Assembly (NCBI GenBank): GCA_965276665.1
Contig: OZ255620.1
Span: 3,782,001-3,846,000, forward strand
Origin: CAWGJC01 sp965276665
Lineage (GTDB): Bacteria; Pseudomonadota; Alphaproteobacteria; Acetobacterales; Acetobacteraceae
DNA length: 64,000 nucleotides
Direction of reading: 5' to 3'
The notes beneath the pieces are model-generated. The model did no database searches and was not told the DNA's origin. It saw only the letters and a list, made by a program, of their open reading frames with translations. The translations under genes were made by a program, and so were the position numbers. Of the stretch, positions 9,501-16,632 are shown piece after piece; the first letter of the stretch is position 1, and every line of letters starts with the position of its first letter.

Positions 9501-9825
9501 GCAGCTCCTCGTCGGCGATCTGCTCGCCGAGCTCGGTGAAGCCGACGATGTCGACGAACATCACGGTGAGCGGCCGGCGCTCGCCCTGCACGATCCGGCT
9601 CAGCCTCTCGCGCCGGCCCTCCGCCGGCACGGTCTCGCCCCGGACGCTGCCCGGATGCCGATCGAGCACCGCCCGGCGGAAGCGGCGACGCTCCCCGAGC
9701 GAGAGGCCGAGCTCGCGGAGATCGCCATCGGTGAGGTGCGGCAGGTCGGGGATGGTGACCCGTTCGGCAAGGAAGGCGTCGACGTGATCTGCGAGCCCAA
9801 CGGAGCGGAGCCACTGTTCAAGCAA
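6532..9825 (-). CDS. SAM domain + class III nucleotide cyclase + AAA ATPase + TPR signalling protein
   Basis: 1097 residues; TTG start with a good upstream GGGAGG. Domain order: sterile-alpha-motif-like domain (1-60, LEQWLRSVGLADHVDAFL), class III cyclase (about 85-260), STAND-like AAA ATPase (about 285-620) and TPR-like helical repeats to the end. Cyclase metal Asp residues are present in FVDIVGFTEL and KFLGDGILAYF, with the substrate-specificity Lys before GDG, and NLAARLQ retains the catalytic Asn and Arg. Walker A reads GEAGVGKSALVEDF and Walker B LCLLVEDAHWLD. It leads the YcaO/TfuA operon. Known TOMM loci can carry kinase/cyclase fusions, so signalling control of peptide modification has a precedent. 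Whether it makes cAMP or cGMP cannot be told. Confidence 0.85.
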   Translation of the reverse strand: MLEQWLRSVGLADHVDAFLAERVTIPDLPHLTDGDLRELGLSLGERRRFRRAVLDRHPGSVRGETVPAEGRRERLSRIVQGERRPLTVMFVDIVGFTELGEQIADEELLDIVRAFRRLCEAAIARTGGRVAKFLGDGILAYFCYPVAHENDPQRAVRAALEIAATASEIRPLPHRPLAVRIGVATGSLIVGELFEHGETPLSATGSILNLAARLQAVAPPGGVVVGEATHERILHEFDTADLGPHALRGFHTAIRCWRVLGIASARERRPSAGLNLHGRVGEAALIDDLWRAVLAGGSRALLLRGEAGVGKSALVEDFLQRRRPGGGLFSRISGSDLDRDTPFFPVKQFLRSPAGSSREAGGTRDDGVAQALVAKLAGFPFDAACLAGLSAERQRDRTLDAASGLLLGAPRDAPLCLLVEDAHWLDPSTTELLSRLLERMDDAPSFLLITARPGFEAPWPTDARVQEHVLEKLGGAAVRAMAADLLGRAEIPESLLARIVERSDGVPLFIEAVSRQLQQRFDMTGLAPNDAGHEDVPASLHEALMARLDRAGLAKVLAQAASVIGYQLDRALLGSIEDLPPADLDDGLLTLVDRHVLRPDGSAGEAYAFRHALLRDVAYNSLLRDTRRHLHARVAEALEELYPDIARDQPATLALHLAEAGRAADAARCWLEAARRAVGGSALTEATRLLRRGLAAVATLEASPERAGLEVELLGLLGPALMALSGPGAAETYEHYERSYALCQGLPEAPAHFPLYWGWWRVSRDFHTMEARSGWLLGRARTHGDSGMLLQAHHCNWASCYHLGRFERCCEHVEAGLALYADGDWRHHAPLYGNHDARSCAHGELALVRWMQGRQTDAAASHRESLAWSRRLGHLGSLMHSMDCALTYHAMRGSHAEAFAAAEELTVATEEHGFADHGAKGRIYRGWALAMQGDPAAGLRLVREGFARQQDIGTSEDFPIYVCLLAEALLAAGEPERAASELLAARAQFDASGLRIWLPEVLRMTASAIAATRSGAPVLPVLMEAEAVAAEQAVPMLGLRIATDRARLLEAEDDAPGAAGLLERALDALPERQGATHDRALARLQAIRTRLTLKRAG

Positions 9826-9844
9826 GGCAAGAGGCCTCCCGGGA

Positions 9845-9866
9845 CTATCGCACGATAGCGTTATCG
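9845..9866. promoter_or_regulatory. Overlapping palindromes upstream of the YcaO/TfuA operon
   Basis: CTATCG-CA-CGATAG (9845-9858) is a perfect two-arm palindrome. Its second arm also forms CGATA-GCGT-TATCG with the next bases (9853-9866). The cluster lies 20-41 bp before the cyclase start, where a repressor or activator could act on the operon. It does not resemble the CRP-like site upstream of the Crp gene. Confidence 0.4.
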
Positions 9867-10124
9867 TAATGGTTGCGCGAGAGGTTCATCTGGGAGGCGG
9901 CCCGCGTGGCGCGTGGCGCCTTCATCGCCGCCGCCCCGTGCGGATCCGGCGTGACGGGCGTCACAGCCGGCGGCCGCCGCGGGTGCCAAGCTGCCCGCCG
10001 CTTCGCAGGGAAGCTCGCGGTGCAGGCTCGTGCCGCGCTTCCCCCGCCCGCAAGCGCGGCCGGCCAACGTCCGGTCGCTCCGCGGGTCGGGCATGCCATC
10101 GCTGCCTTTCCTTCGGAGATTCCC

Positions 10125-10445
10125 ATGCGTCGGGCCATGCCGAACACGTTGAAGGCTTCTGGAATGAGCTGTCTGCGCGAGGCGGTGAGGCGGCTCCTGT
10201 GCAACCCGGACATCGCGGCCGAGGACAATTTCTATCTGCAGCTGCGCCGCGCCGGGCTGTCGGATTCGGAGGCGAAATGGCGCCTGACCAGGCTGCTGCT
10301 CGCCCGCGCGGCCACGCATGCGCGGGAGACGCCGTCCCCCTGCATGGTGACCGGCACGCCCGCAGCGGCGAACCAGAACCCCGGCAGCGGGCCGCACGGA
10401 GCAGAGAAGGGCAGGAGGGAGCGCGGGAAGAGGCAGCGAACCTGA
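10125..10445 (+). CDS. Small hypothetical protein
   Basis: 106 residues from the ATG at 10125, which has a GGAG Shine-Dalgarno seven bases upstream. Residues 10-65 (LREAVRRLLCNPDIAAEDNF then YLQLRRAGLSDSEAKWRLTR) look like an ordered helical domain. The C-terminal 45 residues are Pro/Gly/Arg-rich and probably disordered. I do not recognise a family. It is transcribed divergently from the cyclase operon, and its stop is only 6 bp from the convergent surface-protein gene. Confidence 0.45.
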   Translation: MRRAMPNTLKASGMSCLREAVRRLLCNPDIAAEDNFYLQLRRAGLSDSEAKWRLTRLLLARAATHARETPSPCMVTGTPAAANQNPGSGPHGAEKGRRERGKRQRT

Positions 10446-10451
10446 TCGTTC

Positions 10452-12869
10452 TTACTCGACCTCCACGGTATCAACGCGCGCGACCCAATGCCAAGCGGCG
10501 GTGTCCGCCGATCCCGGTGTTACTACGATGTCTAGACATTTTAGCGATGGGGACGAGGGTCCTATGGTGACCAATGGAGACCCCGCCAGAGTGCCGGTAA
10601 AATGTGGCGTCGGGCTGTGTGTGTCGCCGTTATAGACCAGTCCGGTGGTTGAATTGTTGAAGACCCCGGTAAGCGGCGTCCAACTGACGGAATTCGCGAG
10701 CGTCCCTTCATCGATACCCGTTACCGAAATCGAGACGCCAAGGGCGGACGCGGTGCCCGGCGCGTTCACGCAATTGCTGGGGCTGAGCGTGCCACTTCCG
10801 TCGGCAGTCAACGTCTGATTTCCAACGCCGATACCGTGCAGCACGAACGAGCACGTTTGCTGATCACCTGCTATGGTGTGCTTGCCTGACGACCAGCAAT
10901 CGGCGTTGATGCGCCCGTTATCACTCGCGCCCGCCCCGCCGACGCGGCTGTCTGCACCCGACGCGGTGTTTCCTAGTCCGCCCGTTACAATGGCGTTGGG
11001 GCCGGACGCCGTGTTTGGTGGTGCGCCAAGCACGATCGCCTGCGAGGCGCTCAAGGGTTCTATGTTCCCGTTGACCCCAAGCTGCAGGCTGTTGGGGATG
11101 ACAACGTCGCCTTCGTAGGTGACATACATCCTTTGCGTGGAGTTGGGATCCAGAATCTGGAACATCGCCATGTTCGCGTTATCGGCAGTCCCGTCGGGCT
11201 GCACGGTCGATTGGCCCTGAAGCGTCAGGCCGACAAATTCGTTGTGGCCCGGGGAAACCGTTCCGCCTGATCCGCCACTGAACTCCAGAGTGTTGCCGGG
11301 AGCCACGCCGAGAGACGCGGAAACCGTGACCGTGCTTTCGGTGACGGCTTGGACCGTGGCGGTTGAGCTTCCGTTCACGGCGGTCATGCCGACTTCTATC
11401 CCGTAAGTTGAGGCGAGTGGAATGACGTGGCTGGGCGTTCCGGAGCCTGTTGCGCTGATCGAGTAGGGAGGGCCGAAGGCAAGGCGCGCAGCGGCGTTGC
11501 TGCCCGTTATGGCCTTATTGAGAGTGATTGTTCCCTCGTTGACGTTCGTGACGAAAGTCCCGGGTGGGATCGTTGTCCCCACGGAGGTCACCGTCATCCC
11601 GAGGGCCACGCCAGGTGGCCCAGCGGGGACGGGAGTGATGCTGAGTGTATCGCCCATCATGACGGAACCAGGATTGCTGACGGTGATGGAGGTGGGAGAC
11701 GCAACATGGATGTCGACAATGGTGCCCAGGTTAGAATTCGGTGTTCTTGAAACATCCTCGACATGCATGGCCACCTGGAGACCGCCGACGCTGGAGACCG
11801 GGATGGTCGCGCCAGCGGTGGTAGTACTTGCCGTGGCGGTCCCTGCCAACGGGCTTGTAAAGGCGATCGTTGTTGAGCCCGATGAGACGGGTGCGATGAG
11901 CACTGCGGAATAACTTGGATCGTTGAGCGGCTGCGGCGTCATCGGGTTGTTGAGCCAAGCGGACCATCGAGGTCCCTGCAGATCGAAGAGCCCATCCTGC
12001 CCGGCAGCTTCGTAGATGCCGTAGTTTCTCGCAACGCCCGGCGCCATGTATAAGCCGGTATAAAAAAAGCTCGAATCGGTCGCGTCAGAGCCGAGCGCAT
12101 AACCGATCGTGTTCGCGTTGTAACCACGCGCAGCGGAGCTTACGCCGATGACTTCGGGCAGCGCATTCGTGCCCGCTATTATCGCCGTGCTCATGTAGGG
12201 TATCGCGAAGTTGGCGTCATCATTGGTGTAGTTCTGGGCGTCAAACTCGTTTTTTGACAGCCCGGGCTGATACTGGCGAGTGACTCCATATACGCCATAG
12301 TTAAAGGCATTCTCGATCGTCCCGTACCCAGCCCCGACCACCCCCGCGGGTTGCGGTATCGCCACAGTTCCGTCGTGGCTCACGGTGCCTGGAGAACCGG
12401 TAATTCCAATAAGGGCGTTTACAGTACCGAAACCGGATATCGAGGTCGTTCCGAGAAATTGCGCCCCAAGATTAGTGCCGCCCCAGGTAACAGCTGTTGT
12501 ACCCGCACCAAGGATAAGCGACGAAAACGCGATCGCTTCGTTCGAAATGGCTGTTGTCAGCGCAGGGATCGGTGCTTTGTAATCTTGCGAATAGGTCGAT
12601 CCCGATGAGTGAGCCGCAAATGCTAAAGCATCCGCAGTTCCCACAGAGTTTAGCAAAGCGATAGAATTACTAACGTAGCAAGTCGTCCCCGAGCAGGGCG
12701 TGGCGTAAGCCTGCACCTCCATCCCGAGCAATATCGCTGCAACAGCCGATGTGGCCTCGAATATCTTCAAAAAAGCCCAAGCATCAGATGCTGGATCTCT
12801 ACGAGTTATGTCGATTGTTCCAGGATTAGCCAAGTCACACATCGGGAACCTCGACCGAAGCCATTGCAT
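10452..12869 (-). CDS. Large Gly/Ser/Thr-rich putative surface protein with YadA-head-like motif
   Basis: 805 residues. A hydrophobic segment near residues 37-55 (ATSAVAAILLGMEVQAYATP) may be a signal or anchor, although it lies unusually far from the N-terminus. Most of the protein is low-complexity beta-rich sequence (repeated SVGTTIPPGTF, VTVSASLGV and similar strands). Near residue 610, NTASGPNAIVTGGLGNTASG resembles YadA/trimeric-autotransporter head repeats or phage tail-fibre repeats. Base composition is lower in GC than the flanking genes, which hints at transfer. Function is unknown; adhesin, S-layer-like or phage-derived fibre are all possible. Confidence 0.55.
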   Translation of the reverse strand: MQWLRSRFPMCDLANPGTIDITRRDPASDAWAFLKIFEATSAVAAILLGMEVQAYATPCSGTTCYVSNSIALLNSVGTADALAFAAHSSGSTYSQDYKAPIPALTTAISNEAIAFSSLILGAGTTAVTWGGTNLGAQFLGTTSISGFGTVNALIGITGSPGTVSHDGTVAIPQPAGVVGAGYGTIENAFNYGVYGVTRQYQPGLSKNEFDAQNYTNDDANFAIPYMSTAIIAGTNALPEVIGVSSAARGYNANTIGYALGSDATDSSFFYTGLYMAPGVARNYGIYEAAGQDGLFDLQGPRWSAWLNNPMTPQPLNDPSYSAVLIAPVSSGSTTIAFTSPLAGTATASTTTAGATIPVSSVGGLQVAMHVEDVSRTPNSNLGTIVDIHVASPTSITVSNPGSVMMGDTLSITPVPAGPPGVALGMTVTSVGTTIPPGTFVTNVNEGTITLNKAITGSNAAARLAFGPPYSISATGSGTPSHVIPLASTYGIEVGMTAVNGSSTATVQAVTESTVTVSASLGVAPGNTLEFSGGSGGTVSPGHNEFVGLTLQGQSTVQPDGTADNANMAMFQILDPNSTQRMYVTYEGDVVIPNSLQLGVNGNIEPLSASQAIVLGAPPNTASGPNAIVTGGLGNTASGADSRVGGAGASDNGRINADCWSSGKHTIAGDQQTCSFVLHGIGVGNQTLTADGSGTLSPSNCVNAPGTASALGVSISVTGIDEGTLANSVSWTPLTGVFNNSTTGLVYNGDTHSPTPHFTGTLAGSPLVTIGPSSPSLKCLDIVVTPGSADTAAWHWVARVDTVEVE

Positions 12870-12962
12870 GACGGCTAGTTTAATTTATGATCAAACTGAA
12901 TGGACAACGTGATTCGTGTGGATTGATCGACTTGTTAGTCACGACTGCGTGGGAGGGGAGAG

Positions 12963-14516
12963 ATGAGCACGGCGGTTTGGGTTCAGGACGGCTCGGGAAG
13001 CTGGGAGGATGCTGCGAATTGGTCCACCGATGCGGTTCCCGAAAGCGGCGACACAGCGGTCCTGGATGGAAGTGACGCTTATAATGTCTTCACATCAGGA
13101 GAAAACGTTGGAGATCTTGAGATAGAAAACTCAAACGTTGATCTTCAAATACAGAAAGACGCGACATTTTTCTTCGGAGGGTTGGAAAATTTCGGGACTA
13201 TTACAGTTGGTGATGGAGCGAGATTTACGGGCGGAGCGACAGGAGAAACCTGGGTCAATCAGGGCGTGATCAATATTGAATCTAATGCCAATTTCAGCTT
13301 CGAGTCGTCAATCACAACCCGACAAATTGGCAATATCAACAATCTTGGTACTTTGTTTTTCGCAAATTCGCTCGACAATTCGAACGCTTCGTTCGACCTC
13401 GATACATTGGGTATCGTCTCATTCTTTGCGTCCATAGAGGGCGGAACCGTCATCAGCAACGACACGAACTATCAGGTTCAGGAGTTGGTCCTGGATGATG
13501 TCCAATGGCAGGGAACGCTGACCAACACGGACGGCGGTTTTGCCGGCGGTCTTCTCATCGAAAACGGCCTCAGCCTCACCGGCGCGGGCGGCGTTGGGCC
13601 GGGAACGCTCGTTGCGGTCGGCGGTCCAACTGCAAACGGGCTGAGCCTCGACGGCAGCTTCGCCCTCGACACGATGTCCGTAACCCTCTCCACCAACATG
13701 CAGCTCACCACCGGCAGCAACATCACCTTCGGCGCCGGCTTCGTGCTCGATGCCGGCAACGGCTTTCTCAATGCCGGCCCGCAGGCGCTCATCCAAGGCC
13801 AGGGCACCGTCACAAACGACGGCATGCTTGTCGCAAGCACCGACACACACGAAGGTCCTATCAACGCCTTTCGCATTACTCCACTCAGCTTCACAAACAA
13901 CGGGGTCATCGAGGCGACAAACAAGGGTAGCGTGTTCCTCTCCCGCCCCAATGGCGGCCCAGGACTCCGCAACAATGGCACCATTGCGGCCAATGGCGGC
14001 GCGGTGTTCATCCATACCCCCCTCGCCGGAACCGGCCTCGTAGCGCTCGAAGATAATGGCGTCGTGCGCGTCGATGCAGGGGTCGATGCGAACCAGCAAT
14101 TCTACTTCGTCCAAGGCCAGGGCATCGGGCACCTGAAGCTCGCCGACCCCCAGGATTTCGCGGCGAAGATCCACGGCTTCGTCCAGTTCGACGACATCAA
14201 CCTGCTTGGCATTGCCGCCTCCTCGCCGACCTTCGCCAACGGCACGCTCGACGTGCAGACCAGCACCGGCGCGGTCGCGTTGCGCTTCGCGGGCAATTAC
14301 GTCTCCTCCGACTTCACCCTCACCTCCGACAGTCACGGCGGCACGGTCATCAAGACCGACGTGATGGCCCAGGCAGCCGCCGACATCGCCGGCCTCCCCG
14401 CGCTGGCCGCCCCGACGCCGGCCCCCACGCCCGTCGCTCCCGTCGCGGCGAACGACGCGTTCGCCGTCACGTCTCCGGGCCAGGCGATTGTCGGCTTGCT
14501 GCACGCGGCTGGCTGA
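12963..14516 (+). CDS. Beta-helix-type surface protein, probably 3'-truncated
   Basis: 517 residues starting MSTAVWVQDGSGSWEDAANW, the W-G-W-NW opening common to passenger-like beta-solenoid proteins. Repeating N-x-G-x-I/V strands (NNGVIEATNKGSVFL, NNGTIAANGGAVFI) support a parallel beta-helix. No N-terminal signal peptide is present, which fits type I secretion or loss of the export signal. It ends shortly after a Pro/Ala linker and ANDAFAVTSPGQA, where related proteins usually continue into further repeats. The downstream DNA holds transposase debris, so the 3' end may have been lost. Confidence 0.55.
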   Translation: MSTAVWVQDGSGSWEDAANWSTDAVPESGDTAVLDGSDAYNVFTSGENVGDLEIENSNVDLQIQKDATFFFGGLENFGTITVGDGARFTGGATGETWVNQGVINIESNANFSFESSITTRQIGNINNLGTLFFANSLDNSNASFDLDTLGIVSFFASIEGGTVISNDTNYQVQELVLDDVQWQGTLTNTDGGFAGGLLIENGLSLTGAGGVGPGTLVAVGGPTANGLSLDGSFALDTMSVTLSTNMQLTTGSNITFGAGFVLDAGNGFLNAGPQALIQGQGTVTNDGMLVASTDTHEGPINAFRITPLSFTNNGVIEATNKGSVFLSRPNGGPGLRNNGTIAANGGAVFIHTPLAGTGLVALEDNGVVRVDAGVDANQQFYFVQGQGIGHLKLADPQDFAAKIHGFVQFDDINLLGIAASSPTFANGTLDVQTSTGAVALRFAGNYVSSDFTLTSDSHGGTVIKTDVMAQAAADIAGLPALAAPTPAPTPVAPVAANDAFAVTSPGQAIVGLLHAAG

Positions 14517-14789
14517 AGGCAGCGCCGCGCGATCGTTGCGCAAGTCGAGCGGATAGAGATGCTCGCCGAAACAAGGAGCTAGAGCCTGTGGAGTGAGCGA
14601 ATGCGAACGGAACACGCTCTGAAAAGGCCGTTTGGAAAAAGGATCTGGTGAGTCATATGGCGTGATTTGCCGAACCTCGGGCGAAGCGGCCTTCTCGGCC
14701 GTGAGCCTCGGCGCACAGGAAAAGCGCGTCGGATGGCCGCCAGAGCGCGTTTCCGAACGGCCCCCAAGCGCCAACGCACCGTCCAGGCG

Positions 14790-14848
14790 CCTGATCGCCG
14801 ACAAGACATACGACGCCGACAGCTTGCGCAAACGGCTCGCACCGCCTG
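14790..14848 (+). pseudogene. IS5-type transposase remnant
   Basis: The translation LIADKTYDADSLRKRLA is the second-Asp motif region of IS5-family DDE transposases. Only this stretch is recognisable. The surrounding 14517-15090 contains no intact gene and otherwise looks like eroded insertion-element DNA. It lies between the truncated surface-protein gene and the catabolic operon. Confidence 0.6.
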
Positions 14849-15090
14849 CAAGTCAATGGCGGTCAACCGGCATCTCCGGCGAACGATCCGCGACCTCCTG
14901 GTGGAGTGCGTCGAGACCTGATTCTCGGCGCCACGCCCAGCGCATCGGATCCAATGGCTCGCGGGCGACGGGGCCGCCCATGCCGCCGTCAAGATGCCCG
15001 ACATGCTGATCGCGCTGAAAACACCCATCGCCTTGACAACGACGATGCCGGCTGCCCAACATCCATCGCAATCAGGCCGAGGCGTACGGC

Positions 15091-15759
15091 ATGGACACGT
15101 CCAGCAGCCTCCTGCTCGATCCTGAGCGTTCGCCGTTGTTCGCCTCCCTGCTCTCGGACGTGCTGGATGGGATGGGGCTGACGCATCAGGCGCTCGCCGC
15201 CCGCATCCGTCCGCTCGACGACAGCCTTCTGATGATCGGCCGCGCACGAACCGCGCTCTATATGGATCTCTACGCCGAGCCGGACGGCGAAAACACCTAC
15301 GCGCTCGAGATCGAGCTCGTCGACGGTCTGCGCCCTGGAGAAATCCCCGTCTTCGCCTGCGGCGCGACCGGCCGGATCGCGCCCTGGGGCGAGCTGCTGA
15401 GCACCGCATCGAAGGTCCGCGGCGCGGCGGGCGCGGTGATGGACGGGGCCGTGCGCGACGTCAAAGCCATCCGCGCCATGCGCTTCCCGGTGTTCCACGG
15501 CGGCATCGCGCCCCTCGACAGCAAGGGTCGGGGCAAGGTCGCGGCTCTCGATGTGCCGGTCGAGTGCGGCGGCGTGCGCGTCTGCCCGGGCGACCTGATC
15601 GTCGGCGACGCCGACGGCGTGGTCGTCATCCCGCGCGCGAGCGAAGACGAGGCGCTTCGGCGCGCAATCGTCAAGCTGGAAGGCGAGCACACGACGCTTA
15701 GGGAATTGCAGGAAGGCCAGTCGCTCGCCGCCGTCTTCGCGCGCCACGGGATCCTTTAG
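15091..15759 (+). CDS. RraA/HMG-aldolase-like protein
   Basis: 222 residues with the RraA-like fold signature: SDVLDGMGLTHQALAARIRP near the start, GELLSTASKVRGAAGAVMDG and AVRDVKAIRAMRFPVF at 105-135, and VCPGDLIVGDADGVVVIPRA near 175. The G-x(20)-R-D arrangement is that of class II 4-hydroxy-4-methyl-2-oxoglutarate/oxaloacetate aldolases. A catabolic aldolase or decarboxylase role fits better than RNase E inhibition because it opens a five-gene metabolic operon with 1-17 bp spacings. The exact substrate is unknown. Confidence 0.75.
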   Translation: MDTSSSLLLDPERSPLFASLLSDVLDGMGLTHQALAARIRPLDDSLLMIGRARTALYMDLYAEPDGENTYALEIELVDGLRPGEIPVFACGATGRIAPWGELLSTASKVRGAAGAVMDGAVRDVKAIRAMRFPVFHGGIAPLDSKGRGKVAALDVPVECGGVRVCPGDLIVGDADGVVVIPRASEDEALRRAIVKLEGEHTTLRELQEGQSLAAVFARHGIL

Positions 15760-15760
15760 C

Positions 15761-16615
15761 GTGGTCGTCGATTGCCACGTCAACGTCTGGGAAGACCGGC
15801 ACACCCGCCCGCTGGCGCGCCAGCACGTCAGGACGCGCTCCGACGACGTCGAATTCACCGCCTCCCCCGAGCAGGTGAAGACGGCGATGGCGGCCGTGGA
15901 CCGCTACATCGCGTTCACGCTCCGCTACGGCGACAGCGTGGGCGTGGAGGGCGAGGACGAAACCACGGCGCGGCTGATGGCGCTCGATCCCGGCCGTTGC
16001 GTCGGGTTCGCCTATGCCGATCCGCGCCGTCCCGATGTCCTTGAGTTGCTGCGCCACGCAACGGGCACGCTCGGTCTGCGCGGCGTGAAGTTTGGACCGA
16101 TCTACAACGGCGTGTCGGTGCTCGATCCCCGGCTGGAACCGGTGATCCGCCACTGCCTGCAACACGACCTGCCGCTGACGATGCATATGGGCACGACGTT
16201 TGCAGAGAACGCGCCGCTCGATTTCGGGCGGCCGCTCCATGTCGATGCGCTCGCCGCACGCTTTCCCGATCTGAAGATCGTCATGGCGCATATGGGCCAT
16301 CCGTGGGTCGACGAATGCATCGCCGTGATCCGCAAGAACCGCAACGTCTATGCGGAAGTCTCGGCATTGCACTATCGTCCATGGCAGTTCTGGAACATGC
16401 TGATCTCGGCGCAGGAATATAACGTCGCTGGCCTCGGCAAGATCTTCTGGGGCACCGATTACCCGTTCGCACGGGTCGAGGAAAGTCTCGAAGGCCTGCG
16501 GCGCGCCAACCATCTCGTCGAGGGAACTTCGCTGCCGCGCGTGTCGCCCGAGACGATCGAGGCCATCATGCATTCCGATCCGTTCCAGCACTGGTGGCAC
16601 CGCACGCCCCCCTGA
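15761..16615 (+). CDS. Amidohydrolase family 2 (ACMSD/TIM-barrel type)
   Basis: 284 residues with a GTG start one base after the preceding stop. TIM-barrel amidohydrolase landmarks are LTMHMGTTF near 145, KIVMAHMGHPWVDECIAVIR near 175 and GTDYPFARVEESL near 230, supplying His and Asp metal ligands. The first-strand motif is DCHVN rather than HxH, so one usual metal-binding His is an Asn. Members hydrolyse or decarboxylate lactones and aromatic or oxo acids. Together with the aldolase and enolase-superfamily neighbours it probably handles a hydroxy- or oxo-acid intermediate. Confidence 0.75.
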   Translation: MVVDCHVNVWEDRHTRPLARQHVRTRSDDVEFTASPEQVKTAMAAVDRYIAFTLRYGDSVGVEGEDETTARLMALDPGRCVGFAYADPRRPDVLELLRHATGTLGLRGVKFGPIYNGVSVLDPRLEPVIRHCLQHDLPLTMHMGTTFAENAPLDFGRPLHVDALAARFPDLKIVMAHMGHPWVDECIAVIRKNRNVYAEVSALHYRPWQFWNMLISAQEYNVAGLGKIFWGTDYPFARVEESLEGLRRANHLVEGTSLPRVSPETIEAIMHSDPFQHWWHRTPP

Positions 16616-16632
16616 AGAGGAGCCGAACCGCG

